Shown here: positions 1 to 8,758 of the stretch, piece after piece | Position numbering within the stretch: position 1 is the stretch's first letter | Layout: every line of letters begins with the position of its first letter | NCBI RefSeq assembly: GCF_023217965.1 | Contig: NZ_JALPSC010000001.1 | Span: forward strand, 372,001-436,000 | Reading direction: 5' to 3' | Origin: Prevotella sp. E13-27 | Lineage (GTDB): Bacteria; Bacteroidota; Bacteroidia; Bacteroidales; Bacteroidaceae | Length of the DNA stretch: 64,000 nucleotides | Translations under genes and position numbers: made by a program | The notes under the pieces: model-generated | The model's input: only the letters and a program-made list of their open reading frames with translations | Database searches by the model: none | What the model was told of the DNA's origin: nothing

Positions 1-1
1 C

Positions 2-1318
2 GAGGTAACAACATTCGACGCAACAGGAAAAGGCTCAACGTCCTCCTACAGCGCAAAGTCGGCTACAAGCGGAAGCGGCAGCAAGACGATGTTCGGCAAT
101 GGCAACCACAACCTCTCTACTGCCGATGTAGATGGTGACGGATGCGACGAAATATTGTGGGGTTCAGCAGCCCTCGACCACAACGGCAAGCTGCTCTATG
201 CCACAGGCTTCGGACACGGCGATGCCATTCACTTGGCAGACCACTGTCCAGACCGTCCTGGACTGGAGCTTTTCCAGGTACATGAGGAGAAAGGAACATA
301 CGCATGGGACCTGCACGATGCTGCAACAGGAGCAATAATACATAAGGGCGGACCGGAAGGCGTGGACAATGGACGCGGACTGGCAGGACAGTTCGATGCC
401 ACTGTGCGCGGCTCACTGTTTTGGTCAAGCAGCGACGGCTCAGCACGAAGCGCAGTCACAGGTGATGTTGTATCAGAAAGCCACGGAACAACGAACTTCC
501 GCATCTTCTGGGACGGAGACCTGCAGGAAGAGCTGCTCGATGGCAACAAGGTTGACAAATGGAAGAGCGGCACAGGTGGAACAAGCAGACTGGCCACATT
601 AAGCGGAAGCACCTGTAACAGCACAAAGAACACGCCAAACCTGCAGGCAGACATACTGGGTGACTGGCGCGAAGAGGTGATTCTTCACAACGGTTCCGAC
701 AAGTTGTATATCTACAGCTCAAACATTGAGACAGGATACCGCTTGCCAACGCTTATGCACGACCACGTATATCGCATGGGAATAACATGGCAGAACTCAG
801 CATACAACCAGCCGCCTCATCTGGGCTACTATCTGCCTGACGCCATGACACCTGGCTTCAGAACACAGGAAGATACTCTGGCTAATGCATTCATGAACGA
901 GCAGTTTGAGTTCACATGCCATCTGCGCTTCATCAAGAAATGCGTATTCAAGAGCATCACTGATCCCCAGGGCAACGAGACAAAATACTTCCCGCCAACA
1001 GAGTTCGACTATCCCATCTTTGATGATGTATCAAAGACTGTCTTAATATCAGGAACACCTACAATGGAAGGTGACTACACGATGAGCTTCACCATAACAG
1101 ACTTCAACAACAATGAATCTGTGATTATGCTTACCATTCATGTAAACAACAGGAGCACGGGCATCGAAGAGATAAACAGCGAGATGATGGCTAACAGCAA
1201 GCAGACAATCTACGATGCTGCAGGAAGAATGATGCCTCAGCAGACACTTAAGAATCTGCCAAAGGGACTGTACATCATAAAGAATGGCAACAAATCGAAA
1301 AAAGTGATGGTGGAATAG
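2..1318 (+). CDS. Rhamnogalacturonan lyase, PL11 family (3' part)
   Basis: The reading frame is open from base 2, so the start and N-terminal region lie outside the window. The visible part has the repeated D-x-D-G-D calcium-type loops and the G-L-G-H-G-D-like segment (here GFGHGDAIH) seen in the beta-propeller of PL11 lyases, which cleave the rhamnogalacturonan I backbone of pectin by beta-elimination. Toward the C-terminus comes an Ig-like stretch and then a Por-type sorting tail (TGIEEIN... YDAAGRM ... KGLYIIKNG), so the enzyme is probably exported by the type IX system to the cell surface. It converges on the next gene. It fits functionally with the uronate catabolic genes at 42.9-46.9 kb. 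Confidence 0.85.
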   Translation, partial: EVTTFDATGKGSTSSYSAKSATSGSGSKTMFGNGNHNLSTADVDGDGCDEILWGSAALDHNGKLLYATGFGHGDAIHLADHCPDRPGLELFQVHEEKGTYAWDLHDAATGAIIHKGGPEGVDNGRGLAGQFDATVRGSLFWSSSDGSARSAVTGDVVSESHGTTNFRIFWDGDLQEELLDGNKVDKWKSGTGGTSRLATLSGSTCNSTKNTPNLQADILGDWREEVILHNGSDKLYIYSSNIETGYRLPTLMHDHVYRMGITWQNSAYNQPPHLGYYLPDAMTPGFRTQEDTLANAFMNEQFEFTCHLRFIKKCVFKSITDPQGNETKYFPPTEFDYPIFDDVSKTVLISGTPTMEGDYTMSFTITDFNNNESVIMLTIHVNNRSTGIEEINSEMMANSKQTIYDAAGRMMPQQTLKNLPKGLYIIKNGNKSKKVMVE

Positions 1319-1330
1319 CTCCGCCATCAC
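1304..1330 (+). terminator. Hairpin over the stop codon of the PL11 gene
   Basis: Bases 1304-1314 pair with 1320-1330 (11 bp, one G-U) around the stop codon at 1316-1318. There is no long T-run, so this is a possible rather than a typical terminator between convergent genes. Confidence 0.4.
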
Positions 1331-1361
1331 TTCCATATCAAAAGTGAGCTATCTGACAGCA

Positions 1362-4169
1362 CTATTTCATGTGCATCAACCTACCGTCGTTGGTAACGCC
1401 AGCGGCGGTTACTTTTATGCGTGTATCCTTGCTGTTATTATAGAATGTTGCGATGAAATGGCCGTTTTCATCGGTAACAGCATTGGGATTCCAGTAGAGC
1501 GTGCGACGATAATCATTAGGTTCTGATGGCTGCTGACTGCTATAGTCAGGGCTATAGAACTCCTCAGCGGCATTGAATCCATGGAACAATATGTGGCGGT
1601 CGCGATAGGTTACCTGAATACCGTCATCGGGAATAAGAACGAGATCGACGGTGGCATCAGCAGAAGTAAGGCTCTCAACCATAGTAGAGTCTTCCTTACG
1701 AGGCTCGTAATCGGAGAACACACGGATGTCCTGCAGACGCTTCAACTTCAGACGGGTGAGATACCACTGTGGTGTGCGATGAGCACGGTCGAGGCTCTGA
1801 ACCTCGGCAGTAGAACCCGTTGCAAACGGTGAGTAATTGCGATAATAGGTATGGCCCTCCATACGTCCATCGACATTGAACGTGCGATAGCGGTTCATAT
1901 TGCCATAGAGATAGCGACACACCTGCATGGGGAACTGACGCATGTCGAGCTTTCCTACAGACAGTCCGTAATCAGTAAGCTCATTATACATCTCATAGGC
2001 ATCCATGACAAAAGCTGGCTTCTTCCAGTCTATGGCGCGACGACCACGGCGACGGCCTTTCACAGTAACATTGGCAAGCTCGTGGACATCGTTCTCCATA
2101 GACAACTCTGAGAGAGTGTCAATGAGCAGCGACTCATCAATGTCAGGCTGATGGTCCTCATAGAAGTCATAGGGCTTAGTAAAACGTGGGAAGAACAACT
2201 CGCGCTTCACATAATAATCAGGATATGCATCTTCATTATATACCTTGGCATCAGCACGCGAAGCCATGTTCTTCTTTATGGAGTCAGACTCCTTATAGGC
2301 TTTCATGTTCAGGAAGGCATCGCCATAGAACGGCGGCACATTGAACACGAAATGTCCTCTGTCAACAGTCTTCTGAGTAGAGCCGATAACCTTGTCGTCA
2401 ACGAGTATCTCACCCTCGATGAACACTTCTTTGCGCAGACGACCACGATACAGTCGAAGACCTGCCATGGCATCATCGGCAGAACCATAGACATAGCCAT
2501 CGCTATTGGTCGTTTCTACAGTCTCTTCAACACCCACTGGTTCTAACGCCACCTCGTCGTTTTCCGTCTCTGCAAAAGGATCGGTCTGGTCTGTCACGCT
2601 CGACATCGGGTCGTCCTCATCACCTATCACCACACCGCCAGTAAGCCAATTGGGTATCTCTTCAGGCTCAACCTCAGTGAGCGGAATCATCTTATATACA
2701 TCGCCCTCAATAGTAAAGCTTTTCTCTGGTGTATAACGCAGGCCGGTGGTGGCATTCGACAGCTCCTGCCACTTATACTTACGCCATCCCTGAACCTGCA
2801 TGAGCAAATCAAGATGACGACGGTGCACGGCATCGTCGGCCTCAAAATAATAGGCAGGACGCGCAATGAATCCGCGCAGGTCGCTCGACAACAGCAGGTC
2901 GGTCATGATGTTTCCGTCATTATAGGTCGGCTCGTCGGTATAGGAGTCGCGTATAGACAGTGAGAACACAACAGGTCCTTCCGCGTTGTTACACTGAATG
3001 GGTATCTCAACCTTCTGGTGAGGGTCGTAAACTGTCTTCGGGTCGAATGTAGCTGTTATGGTATTATCGTCCTGGTCATGGTTGTTGACAAAGAACAGAC
3101 GATCGGCAAGAATCTTACCGTCGCTATCAAAGATAGTAACATCATTGACACCAGTAGGCAGACTGGAGAATGGCAACACAACTTCAGTAGTAGTGGCGTT
3201 GATAGCCTCAAAATACTGCAGTACTCCACGACAGAGCACAGACACTCCATATTCTTTATCAGAAGGAAGTCCCTTGGCAGAGATATGCAACAGACTATCG
3301 GTAAGCTGTATGGAAACACCGTTCTTTTCCGCCTTAGGAAGATTTACAGAATAGTTCTTTCCCCTAAAGGTGAACGAAGCTTTCAGTCGGCTACTGCCTG
3401 GAGTGACGACAAAGGAGCCGCGTCCCATGTGCTCGGTCTTAATCTCCTGAGTAGCATCATCGTTCTTTAGTGTGCCATTGATATTAACAGCCTCGCCATA
3501 CTGGTCAACGGCGCTGAAAGCCACATTGTTGGGCACGCCTGAAATGAGGTGGCCGCCCTCAGGATAGAAAGTCACAACTAGATTGTCTTTCTTTGGTGAT
3601 GGGATGCGTGTCTTCGGACGCTGATACATGCGTCGAATATCATAGTCGCCAGGTGTCTCAGGCTTACTATAGATGGGCAGCACTCGCGAATAGAGTCCGT
3701 CCCACAGACGATAGAAGTCGGCAGCCATCTTAGAATTGAAGAAAGCCCACTTGTCCTTAGCACTATAACGATGGTGACGCACATTGAAATTGAGCATCCA
3801 GCGGGTATAGGCACGCAGTTCGTAATATCCAGAATAGAGCGAGTCCTTCAGTTCGAACTGTCCGCAGGTATATCCCTGAGGCGAGACGACAATGGTCTGA
3901 CGCTCTACCAAGAGTCCGTCAGGCGACAGCAGCTCCACATAAAGAATACGGCTCATGTGTGTGGGCTGCAACGTTCCAGCCTGTAACACATAAGCCTTAT
4001 ACCACAAGGTGTCACCAACGAAATAGCACTGATTGTCGGTATGAATATATACCTTCTCTTGAAGTTGCGAAACAGAAGATTCTTCGAGCGACTGTCGAAT
4101 ATCGTCAATACTGCCTGCTGAAGCACTAAAAGCGTACAACAAAGTACACAAAAATAAAAAATGGCGCAT
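1362..4169 (-). CDS. Exported MG2-like / TonB-plug-like surface protein
   Basis: This 935-residue protein has a signal peptide (about residues 1-18) and then a macroglobulin MG2-type segment around EKVYIHTDNQ...GDTLWYKAYV, where Bacteroidetes proteins of this class begin. Near residue 692 the ELANVTVKGRRR stretch resembles the start of a TonB-receptor plug domain. The last 60 residues carry the TLYWNPN-TDENGHF-A-FYNNS pattern typical of the same family's terminal beta domain. Such proteins are exported and probably outer-membrane associated; their substrate is unknown. No beta-barrel follows, so it is not a complete TonB receptor. It lies 78 bases downstream of dnaA on the same strand, with only a weak hairpin between. 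Confidence 0.6.
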   Translation of the reverse strand: MRHFLFLCTLLYAFSASAGSIDDIRQSLEESSVSQLQEKVYIHTDNQCYFVGDTLWYKAYVLQAGTLQPTHMSRILYVELLSPDGLLVERQTIVVSPQGYTCGQFELKDSLYSGYYELRAYTRWMLNFNVRHHRYSAKDKWAFFNSKMAADFYRLWDGLYSRVLPIYSKPETPGDYDIRRMYQRPKTRIPSPKKDNLVVTFYPEGGHLISGVPNNVAFSAVDQYGEAVNINGTLKNDDATQEIKTEHMGRGSFVVTPGSSRLKASFTFRGKNYSVNLPKAEKNGVSIQLTDSLLHISAKGLPSDKEYGVSVLCRGVLQYFEAINATTTEVVLPFSSLPTGVNDVTIFDSDGKILADRLFFVNNHDQDDNTITATFDPKTVYDPHQKVEIPIQCNNAEGPVVFSLSIRDSYTDEPTYNDGNIMTDLLLSSDLRGFIARPAYYFEADDAVHRRHLDLLMQVQGWRKYKWQELSNATTGLRYTPEKSFTIEGDVYKMIPLTEVEPEEIPNWLTGGVVIGDEDDPMSSVTDQTDPFAETENDEVALEPVGVEETVETTNSDGYVYGSADDAMAGLRLYRGRLRKEVFIEGEILVDDKVIGSTQKTVDRGHFVFNVPPFYGDAFLNMKAYKESDSIKKNMASRADAKVYNEDAYPDYYVKRELFFPRFTKPYDFYEDHQPDIDESLLIDTLSELSMENDVHELANVTVKGRRRGRRAIDWKKPAFVMDAYEMYNELTDYGLSVGKLDMRQFPMQVCRYLYGNMNRYRTFNVDGRMEGHTYYRNYSPFATGSTAEVQSLDRAHRTPQWYLTRLKLKRLQDIRVFSDYEPRKEDSTMVESLTSADATVDLVLIPDDGIQVTYRDRHILFHGFNAAEEFYSPDYSSQQPSEPNDYRRTLYWNPNAVTDENGHFIATFYNNSKDTRIKVTAAGVTNDGRLMHMK

Positions 4170-4207
4170 TTTCTATCTTAAAATGATTAAGGGATTATGC
4201 TCTATAG

Positions 4208-4228
4208 ACGAATGCAAATGACATTCGT
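4208..4228 (-). terminator. Weak hairpin after dnaA
   Basis: A 7-bp perfect stem (4208-4214 with 4222-4228) sits between dnaA and the downstream gene. The T-tract is poor, so readthrough is likely. Confidence 0.35.
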
Positions 4229-4247
4229 TTAATCAGAAGTGACATTT

Positions 4248-5654
4248 TTATTTCAGACGGAAAGATGCCTCGATGCTGTTTATCTCTTCCATGAAAGCAC
4301 GATCAACTTTCAGTCGCTGCTCAACAGCACTACAGCTATGGATGACAGTAGAATGGTCGCGTCCGCCAATGAGATGGCCTATGCGTGATGTAGGCATCTT
4401 TGTGAACTTCTGTGCAAGATACATTGAAATCTGACGAGCAAGAACATAGTCGCGCTTGCGGCTCTTGCTGAACACGTTCTGCTGAGACACATTATAGTGC
4501 TGGCACACCTTGTCAAGAATATCGTCAATGGTGAGCGGATGGTTATCGACCTTCACCGCACGCTTGATGACACGCTCAGCAAGGCGCATGTCAATATTTG
4601 AATTATAGACAATGCTGTATGCCATAAGCGAGTTAAGAACTCCTTCAAGGTCGCGAACGCTGCCATTTGCATTCTCAGCAATGAACCTTATGACATCGGC
4701 AGGAATTGTCAGACCGTCACGACGACACTTTGAATCAAGAATATCTATGCAAAGCTGAACGTTTGGCTTCTCAAGCTCAGCAATAAGTCCGCAAGAGAAA
4801 CGTGTCAGCATGCGGTCCTTCAGCCAATGAAGATCCACTGGAGGACGGTCACTGGCAAGAATAATCTGCTTACCAAGACGGAACAGATGGTCGAAGATAT
4901 GGAAGAAGGTTGCAACGGTCTTCTCTGCTGTTGCCCACTCCTGAACATCGTCAACAATCAGCACGTCAATAGTCTGATAAAAATTAATGAAATCGTTGAC
5001 AGTGTTCTGACGCTGTGCATCGGTATATTGTACCTGGAAAAGACGTGCAGAAACATAGAGCACGCGCTTCTGAGGATACATCTTCTTGCACTGAACGCCT
5101 ATGGCATTGACAAGATGTGTCTTACCGCATCCTGAAGGACCAAAGATAAAGAATGGATTAAAAGCAGACTTTCCAGGGTGCTCGGCAATAGAAAGACCTA
5201 TTGTTCGGGGCAACTTGTTTGAATCGCCTTCGATATAGTTGTCGAAATTCTTTCGTGGATCAAGCTGAGGATTCAGCTGCTGAGGCACTGCTGCATCAAG
5301 AACCGTGGGAGCCTTGTTTGCACGTGTAGTAGCCTGTGGGGCATCAATCTCTGTTACACGCTCGCTCTCCACATCCTGCGTGATGTTGTGGGTCTTATCG
5401 GTAACAACACGATACTTAAGTGCAACTTTAGCTTTAAAACTCTGGTTAAGCGCCCAAGCCATGAGAGTAACGAAATGCTGTTCAATATACTCATAAACGT
5501 ATGGGCTTGGAACTTGTACCAACAAAGTCGAGGTAGCCTCGTCGTATGACTCACATACGATTGGCTCGAACCATGTTTTGTATATCTGCTCTGTTACGTT
5601 CTGCCTGATTAATTTGAGGCAGCCCTCCCAAAGCAACATTTGACTTTGTTGCAT
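4248..5654 (-). CDS. dnaA: Chromosomal replication initiator DnaA
   Basis: DnaA is the AAA+ ATPase that binds oriC and melts the origin. The 468-residue protein has the N-terminal domain I (about 1-85), a linker, Walker A GPSGCGKTH at 172-180, Walker B LIVDDVQEW near 232, and the domain IV DNA-binding signature GGRDHSTVIH near the C-terminus. Its length is normal. Translation may begin at Met1 or Met6; both precede the conserved region. dnaN and gyrB are not adjacent, and no cluster of consensus DnaA boxes was seen in the upstream 282-base spacer. Confidence 0.97.
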   Translation of the reverse strand: MQQSQMLLWEGCLKLIRQNVTEQIYKTWFEPIVCESYDEATSTLLVQVPSPYVYEYIEQHFVTLMAWALNQSFKAKVALKYRVVTDKTHNITQDVESERVTEIDAPQATTRANKAPTVLDAAVPQQLNPQLDPRKNFDNYIEGDSNKLPRTIGLSIAEHPGKSAFNPFFIFGPSGCGKTHLVNAIGVQCKKMYPQKRVLYVSARLFQVQYTDAQRQNTVNDFINFYQTIDVLIVDDVQEWATAEKTVATFFHIFDHLFRLGKQIILASDRPPVDLHWLKDRMLTRFSCGLIAELEKPNVQLCIDILDSKCRRDGLTIPADVIRFIAENANGSVRDLEGVLNSLMAYSIVYNSNIDMRLAERVIKRAVKVDNHPLTIDDILDKVCQHYNVSQQNVFSKSRKRDYVLARQISMYLAQKFTKMPTSRIGHLIGGRDHSTVIHSCSAVEQRLKVDRAFMEEINSIEASFRLK

Positions 5655-5936
5655 ATTACGTTATACTATTATTTAACAAGAGTTTGTTAAGATTATGCTT
5701 GCAATTCTTTCTAATTGCTGTGCAAAGTTCGGCATTTTTTGTAAAACAACCAAATTAACAAAAATAGGCGTTTGTGTTTACAATTGTTGTATTACACTTA
5801 TTTATAAGCAGTTATATTGTTTCACGTTTTTTTATCAAAAAGTAGTATTGCAAAATACGATATAACTAAAAATCAGGCAGTTAAGTCAACGATATTCAAC
5901 ATAACTGCCTGATTTATTATTTAGACAAAATTAAAA
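5655..5936. other. AT-rich dnaA upstream spacer
   Basis: This 282-base spacer lies upstream of dnaA and downstream of the MCE gene on the minus strand. It holds the terminator at 5870-5915 and AT-rich DNA. I see no gene, no DnaA-box cluster and no consensus sigma-ABfr promoter; the dnaA promoter was not located. Confidence 0.6.
5870..5915 (-). terminator. Rho-independent terminator after the MCE gene
   Basis: A 14-bp perfect stem (5870-5883 with 5902-5915, arm AAATCAGGCAGTTA) begins about 20 bases past the stop codon of the MCE gene. On the minus strand it runs into TTTTT. Confidence 0.85.
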
Positions 5937-6836
5937 TTACTTATCTTTTCTGCCAAAGACGGAGAAATGAATATAGCGCTTTGGATGCTCCTTAAAATCG
6001 ATGAGCAGTTTATCGGCGTCGCTCATCGTTGCATTAAGGTTATTATACAGCTGAGGGTCATGCATGAGCAGTCCCAATGTGCCGTCCTTGCTATTCAGCG
6101 CATCGCTCATAAGTTTCAGATTTGTCATAGTCTGATCGAGCTTTGTCATGGTGGCAGCTATGTCCATACCATCAAGTTGCTTAGTGAAGCCCTGCGTGTT
6201 GGCAAGTATGCCGTCGGCTTTTGTCAGCATCTGTGGAAGCTGTCTGTTGAGCGAAGCCGACAACTGATGCAGTTCAGCAGTTGTTGTTGACAGGTTCGAG
6301 GTGATAGTCTCAATGTTCTGCAAGCTGTTGCCTATGGCAGGACTGGCAAGCAGTGCGTTGACGCTGGCAAGTATTGAGTCGAGCTTTGGAAGCATCTGCT
6401 CAATCTGAGGCACCATATTGGCAGCTTTTCCCATCATTCCCTGCTGTATAGCTCCAATGATGGTGTCGCCTTTCTCAAGCACATCTATAGGATTGGGGCC
6501 CAACTTAAGCTCCAGTCGCACGTTGCCAAGCAGGTCACTTGATATCTCTGCTCTTGTGCCTTTTGGCAGATGCAGCTTATTGTCCACAGATATTGTGGCA
6601 ACGATATTCTCTGGATCGGCATAGTTGTAGTCTATGCTTTCCACAACACCCACCTTATATCCGTTGGCATAGATAGGACTTGACGCAGACATACCCGTAA
6701 CATCGCTGAAACGAGCATAGTAGTGTTCGTCTGTGGAGAACATGCGCAACCCTTTCAGATACTGCAGTCCGAAGAAGAGTAGCACTATTCCTACAATAGC
6801 CACAAGGGCAATCTTCACTTCATTAGTTAACTTCAT
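5937..6836 (-). CDS. MCE/MlaD family lipid-transport protein
   Basis: Periplasmic MlaD-type proteins hold phospholipid during transfer between inner and outer membrane. The 299-residue protein has one N-terminal membrane anchor (about 8-28) followed by the MCE core with the YANGYKVGVVESIDY and ISSDLLGNVRLELKLG motifs. The C-terminal half is helical and probably coiled-coil. It lies 48 bases downstream of the amidase gene and likely shares its transcript; a strong terminator follows. MlaE/MlaF partners are not in the window. Confidence 0.85.
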   Translation of the reverse strand: MKLTNEVKIALVAIVGIVLLFFGLQYLKGLRMFSTDEHYYARFSDVTGMSASSPIYANGYKVGVVESIDYNYADPENIVATISVDNKLHLPKGTRAEISSDLLGNVRLELKLGPNPIDVLEKGDTIIGAIQQGMMGKAANMVPQIEQMLPKLDSILASVNALLASPAIGNSLQNIETITSNLSTTTAELHQLSASLNRQLPQMLTKADGILANTQGFTKQLDGMDIAATMTKLDQTMTNLKLMSDALNSKDGTLGLLMHDPQLYNNLNATMSDADKLLIDFKEHPKRYIHFSVFGRKDK

Positions 6837-6884
6837 AGTTATGAATAGCTATTAATTATTCTTTTTCTCTCTTGTGTAAAGCAA

Positions 6885-8336
6885 TTATTTCTTTCGCTTC
6901 ATCTCTTCATATGCTTTCTTGGCATCGACCTTGACGCCATCACGGAAAGCGATGACAAATGCCTGGGGGAAATTCGCGGCAATGCTGTTACGCAGACGCA
7001 TAATCTCATTGTAGTCGGACGAGGCACCGATAGTATGCTTCCACAGACCGCCCTCCTGATAGCTGTCAACGCCTTTCAAACCTTTCAGGCGTGGATCACC
7101 ATCTTTGACACGCACAGACGCAGCAAACACCTGAACCTTAAATATCACTGAAGACGCTGGTGCGACCTTCTTTTCTTGGGCAACTGATGGACGAACCTCA
7201 CCTACTGGAGTTTCCTGAACAACAGGTTTCTCCTGAACGGTAGGTTTTTCCTGAACAGCAGTTTTTTCCGGAACTACAGGCTCAACAATTGCAACGGTGT
7301 CTGGCATCTCCTGCTTCACAGACTCAGCCACTGTTTCTACCTTCTTTTCCTCAATCTCTGCCGAATGAGAGTTCATGGCGTTTCTCACACGCACAGTCTT
7401 TGCGTTTCTGGATGATTTGCGCTTATTCGTAGATGGTTCAGAAACACTTTCCTGAGATTTTTCCTGAACTTGTGCAGGAACTGTTTTCGTTTCTTTCTCC
7501 TGAACTTTAGCAGGCTCTGTCTTTACAGTTTCTTTCTGTATTGCAGGAGTACTACTTGCTTTTGTCTTTCCAAGCTGTTTGTTCTTGAAAGCCACGAAAG
7601 CCTGATAAATGCCACGCCCCATTAGATCAACATTCTTTGGGTTTGTCAGATAGTTCTTTTCTTTAAGAGTGGTAATATAGCCAAGCTCTATCAGACATGC
7701 AGGCATAGAGGTCTCGCGCAACACGAGGAACGCGTCCTGCTTAACACCATTGTTGGGTCTTTTCGCCACAGCGCAGGTGTTCTTCTGAATAAGTTGAGCC
7801 AACTCTACACTCTCAAGCATGTTCTTCTCATTTATAACCTCGAAGATGAGTGTACTCTCAGGTGAACGCGGGTCATATCCGGAATAGTGCTGTTTATAGT
7901 CTTTCTCTATAAGGATAACCTCGTTCTCACGCTGTGCCGCACTCAGTTTCTCATTGCTACGGCGCATACCCATAGTGTAGGTTTCCATGCCATAAACAGG
8001 TTTTTTACTGGCCACAGAGTTGGTGTGAATAGAGATAAACACGTCTGCCTTACAACGATTAGCTATAGCGGCACGCTCATGGAGTGGGATAAAAACATCC
8101 GTCTTACGCGTATAAACAACCTTTACGTCAGGACAATTATTCTCAACATAGCGACCGAAAGACAGCGCCACATCAAGATTTATCTTCTTCTCCATGCCAC
8201 CATTGGCACAGGCACCAGCATCCTTTCCGCCGTGACCGGCATCTATAACCAATGTGTACTTGTGTTTCGCAGCAGCATTAACAGCCACGAAACAACACAT
8301 CATTATCCATATAGACAATAATCTTCTTAACCTCAT
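6885..8336 (-). CDS. N-acetylmuramoyl-L-alanine amidase with SPOR-like tail
   Basis: An exported Amidase_3 zinc enzyme that cuts the lactyl-amide bond of peptidoglycan, usually in daughter-cell separation. The signal peptide (1-22) is followed by VIDAGHGGKDAG (zinc His), the Glu of GMEKKINLDV, SIHTNS (zinc His) and the catalytic Glu of CLIELGY. Residues about 260-400 are a low-complexity Glu/Lys/Pro/Gln/Val linker with repeated VQEKP units. The last 80 residues resemble a SPOR domain (FKVQVFAAS...) that would bind denuded glycan at the septum. The promoter-like TAATTTTG sits only 4 bases before the annotated ATG, so the mRNA may be leaderless or start at Met12/13. Confidence 0.9.
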   Translation of the reverse strand: MRLRRLLSIWIMMCCFVAVNAAAKHKYTLVIDAGHGGKDAGACANGGMEKKINLDVALSFGRYVENNCPDVKVVYTRKTDVFIPLHERAAIANRCKADVFISIHTNSVASKKPVYGMETYTMGMRRSNEKLSAAQRENEVILIEKDYKQHYSGYDPRSPESTLIFEVINEKNMLESVELAQLIQKNTCAVAKRPNNGVKQDAFLVLRETSMPACLIELGYITTLKEKNYLTNPKNVDLMGRGIYQAFVAFKNKQLGKTKASSTPAIQKETVKTEPAKVQEKETKTVPAQVQEKSQESVSEPSTNKRKSSRNAKTVRVRNAMNSHSAEIEEKKVETVAESVKQEMPDTVAIVEPVVPEKTAVQEKPTVQEKPVVQETPVGEVRPSVAQEKKVAPASSVIFKVQVFAASVRVKDGDPRLKGLKGVDSYQEGGLWKHTIGASSDYNEIMRLRNSIAANFPQAFVIAFRDGVKVDAKKAYEEMKRKK

Positions 8337-8340
8337 GGTG

Positions 8341-8348
8341 CAAAATTA
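8341..8348 (-). promoter_or_regulatory. -7 promoter element abutting the amidase start
   Basis: TAATTTTG on the minus strand matches the Bacteroidetes -7 consensus TAnnTTTG. The expected transcription start falls on or next to the ATG at 8336. No clear -33 TTTG is visible. Confidence 0.45.
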
Positions 8349-8374
8349 CTCTTTTCTTTGTAAAAAACTAAATA

Positions 8375-8758
8375 TCAAGCGTTAGTTTTATCATTTATTA
8401 AATGTAGCTCCACACCTGCTCCTTCACAATTGGCTCCCATGGGAGGATTCTCCTTCGTGAGAGAGAGTTCAAGTTCAGTAACCGATGGGAATTGTGCGAA
8501 TATGGCATTTGCCACGCGACCTGCCACGTGCTCCAGCAGCTTTGAGGGCTTTGCCATCTCAGCCTCTATCAGCTGGCACAGCTGCGCATAGTTCAGCGTA
8601 TCATCGACATCATCGGATGTCATTGCGCGCGCAATATTATAATGTACACGCACGCTAATAACAAACCAGCCCCCCACCCTACGTTCCTGTGGCATCACGC
8701 CATGAAAAGCGTAAAGGCGCAGGCGGTCTATATAGATTATGCTATCTGTCAATTGCAT
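8375..8758 (-). CDS. folB: Dihydroneopterin aldolase
   Basis: FolB converts 7,8-dihydroneopterin to 6-hydroxymethyl-dihydropterin in folate synthesis. The protein shows LYAFHGVMPQERR near its N-terminus (the conserved HGV--xE pterin-site region), LLEHVAGRVANAI in the middle, and LELSLTKENPPMG, the usual K-x-x-P region. The start MQLTDSIIYIDRL at 8758 (127 residues) is preferred over the ATG at 8794 because it fits FolB length; it still overlaps the upstream stop by 17 bases, suggesting translational coupling to the RNR-like gene. Confidence 0.88.
   Translation of the reverse strand: MQLTDSIIYIDRLRLYAFHGVMPQERRVGGWFVISVRVHYNIARAMTSDDVDDTLNYAQLCQLIEAEMAKPSKLLEHVAGRVANAIFAQFPSVTELELSLTKENPPMGANCEGAGVELHLINDKTNA

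Noticed and set aside
5655..5936. Chromosome origin next to dnaA
   Set aside because: The spacer is AT-rich, but no group of DnaA boxes (TTATNCACA type) was found and dnaN is absent; only a terminator is clear.
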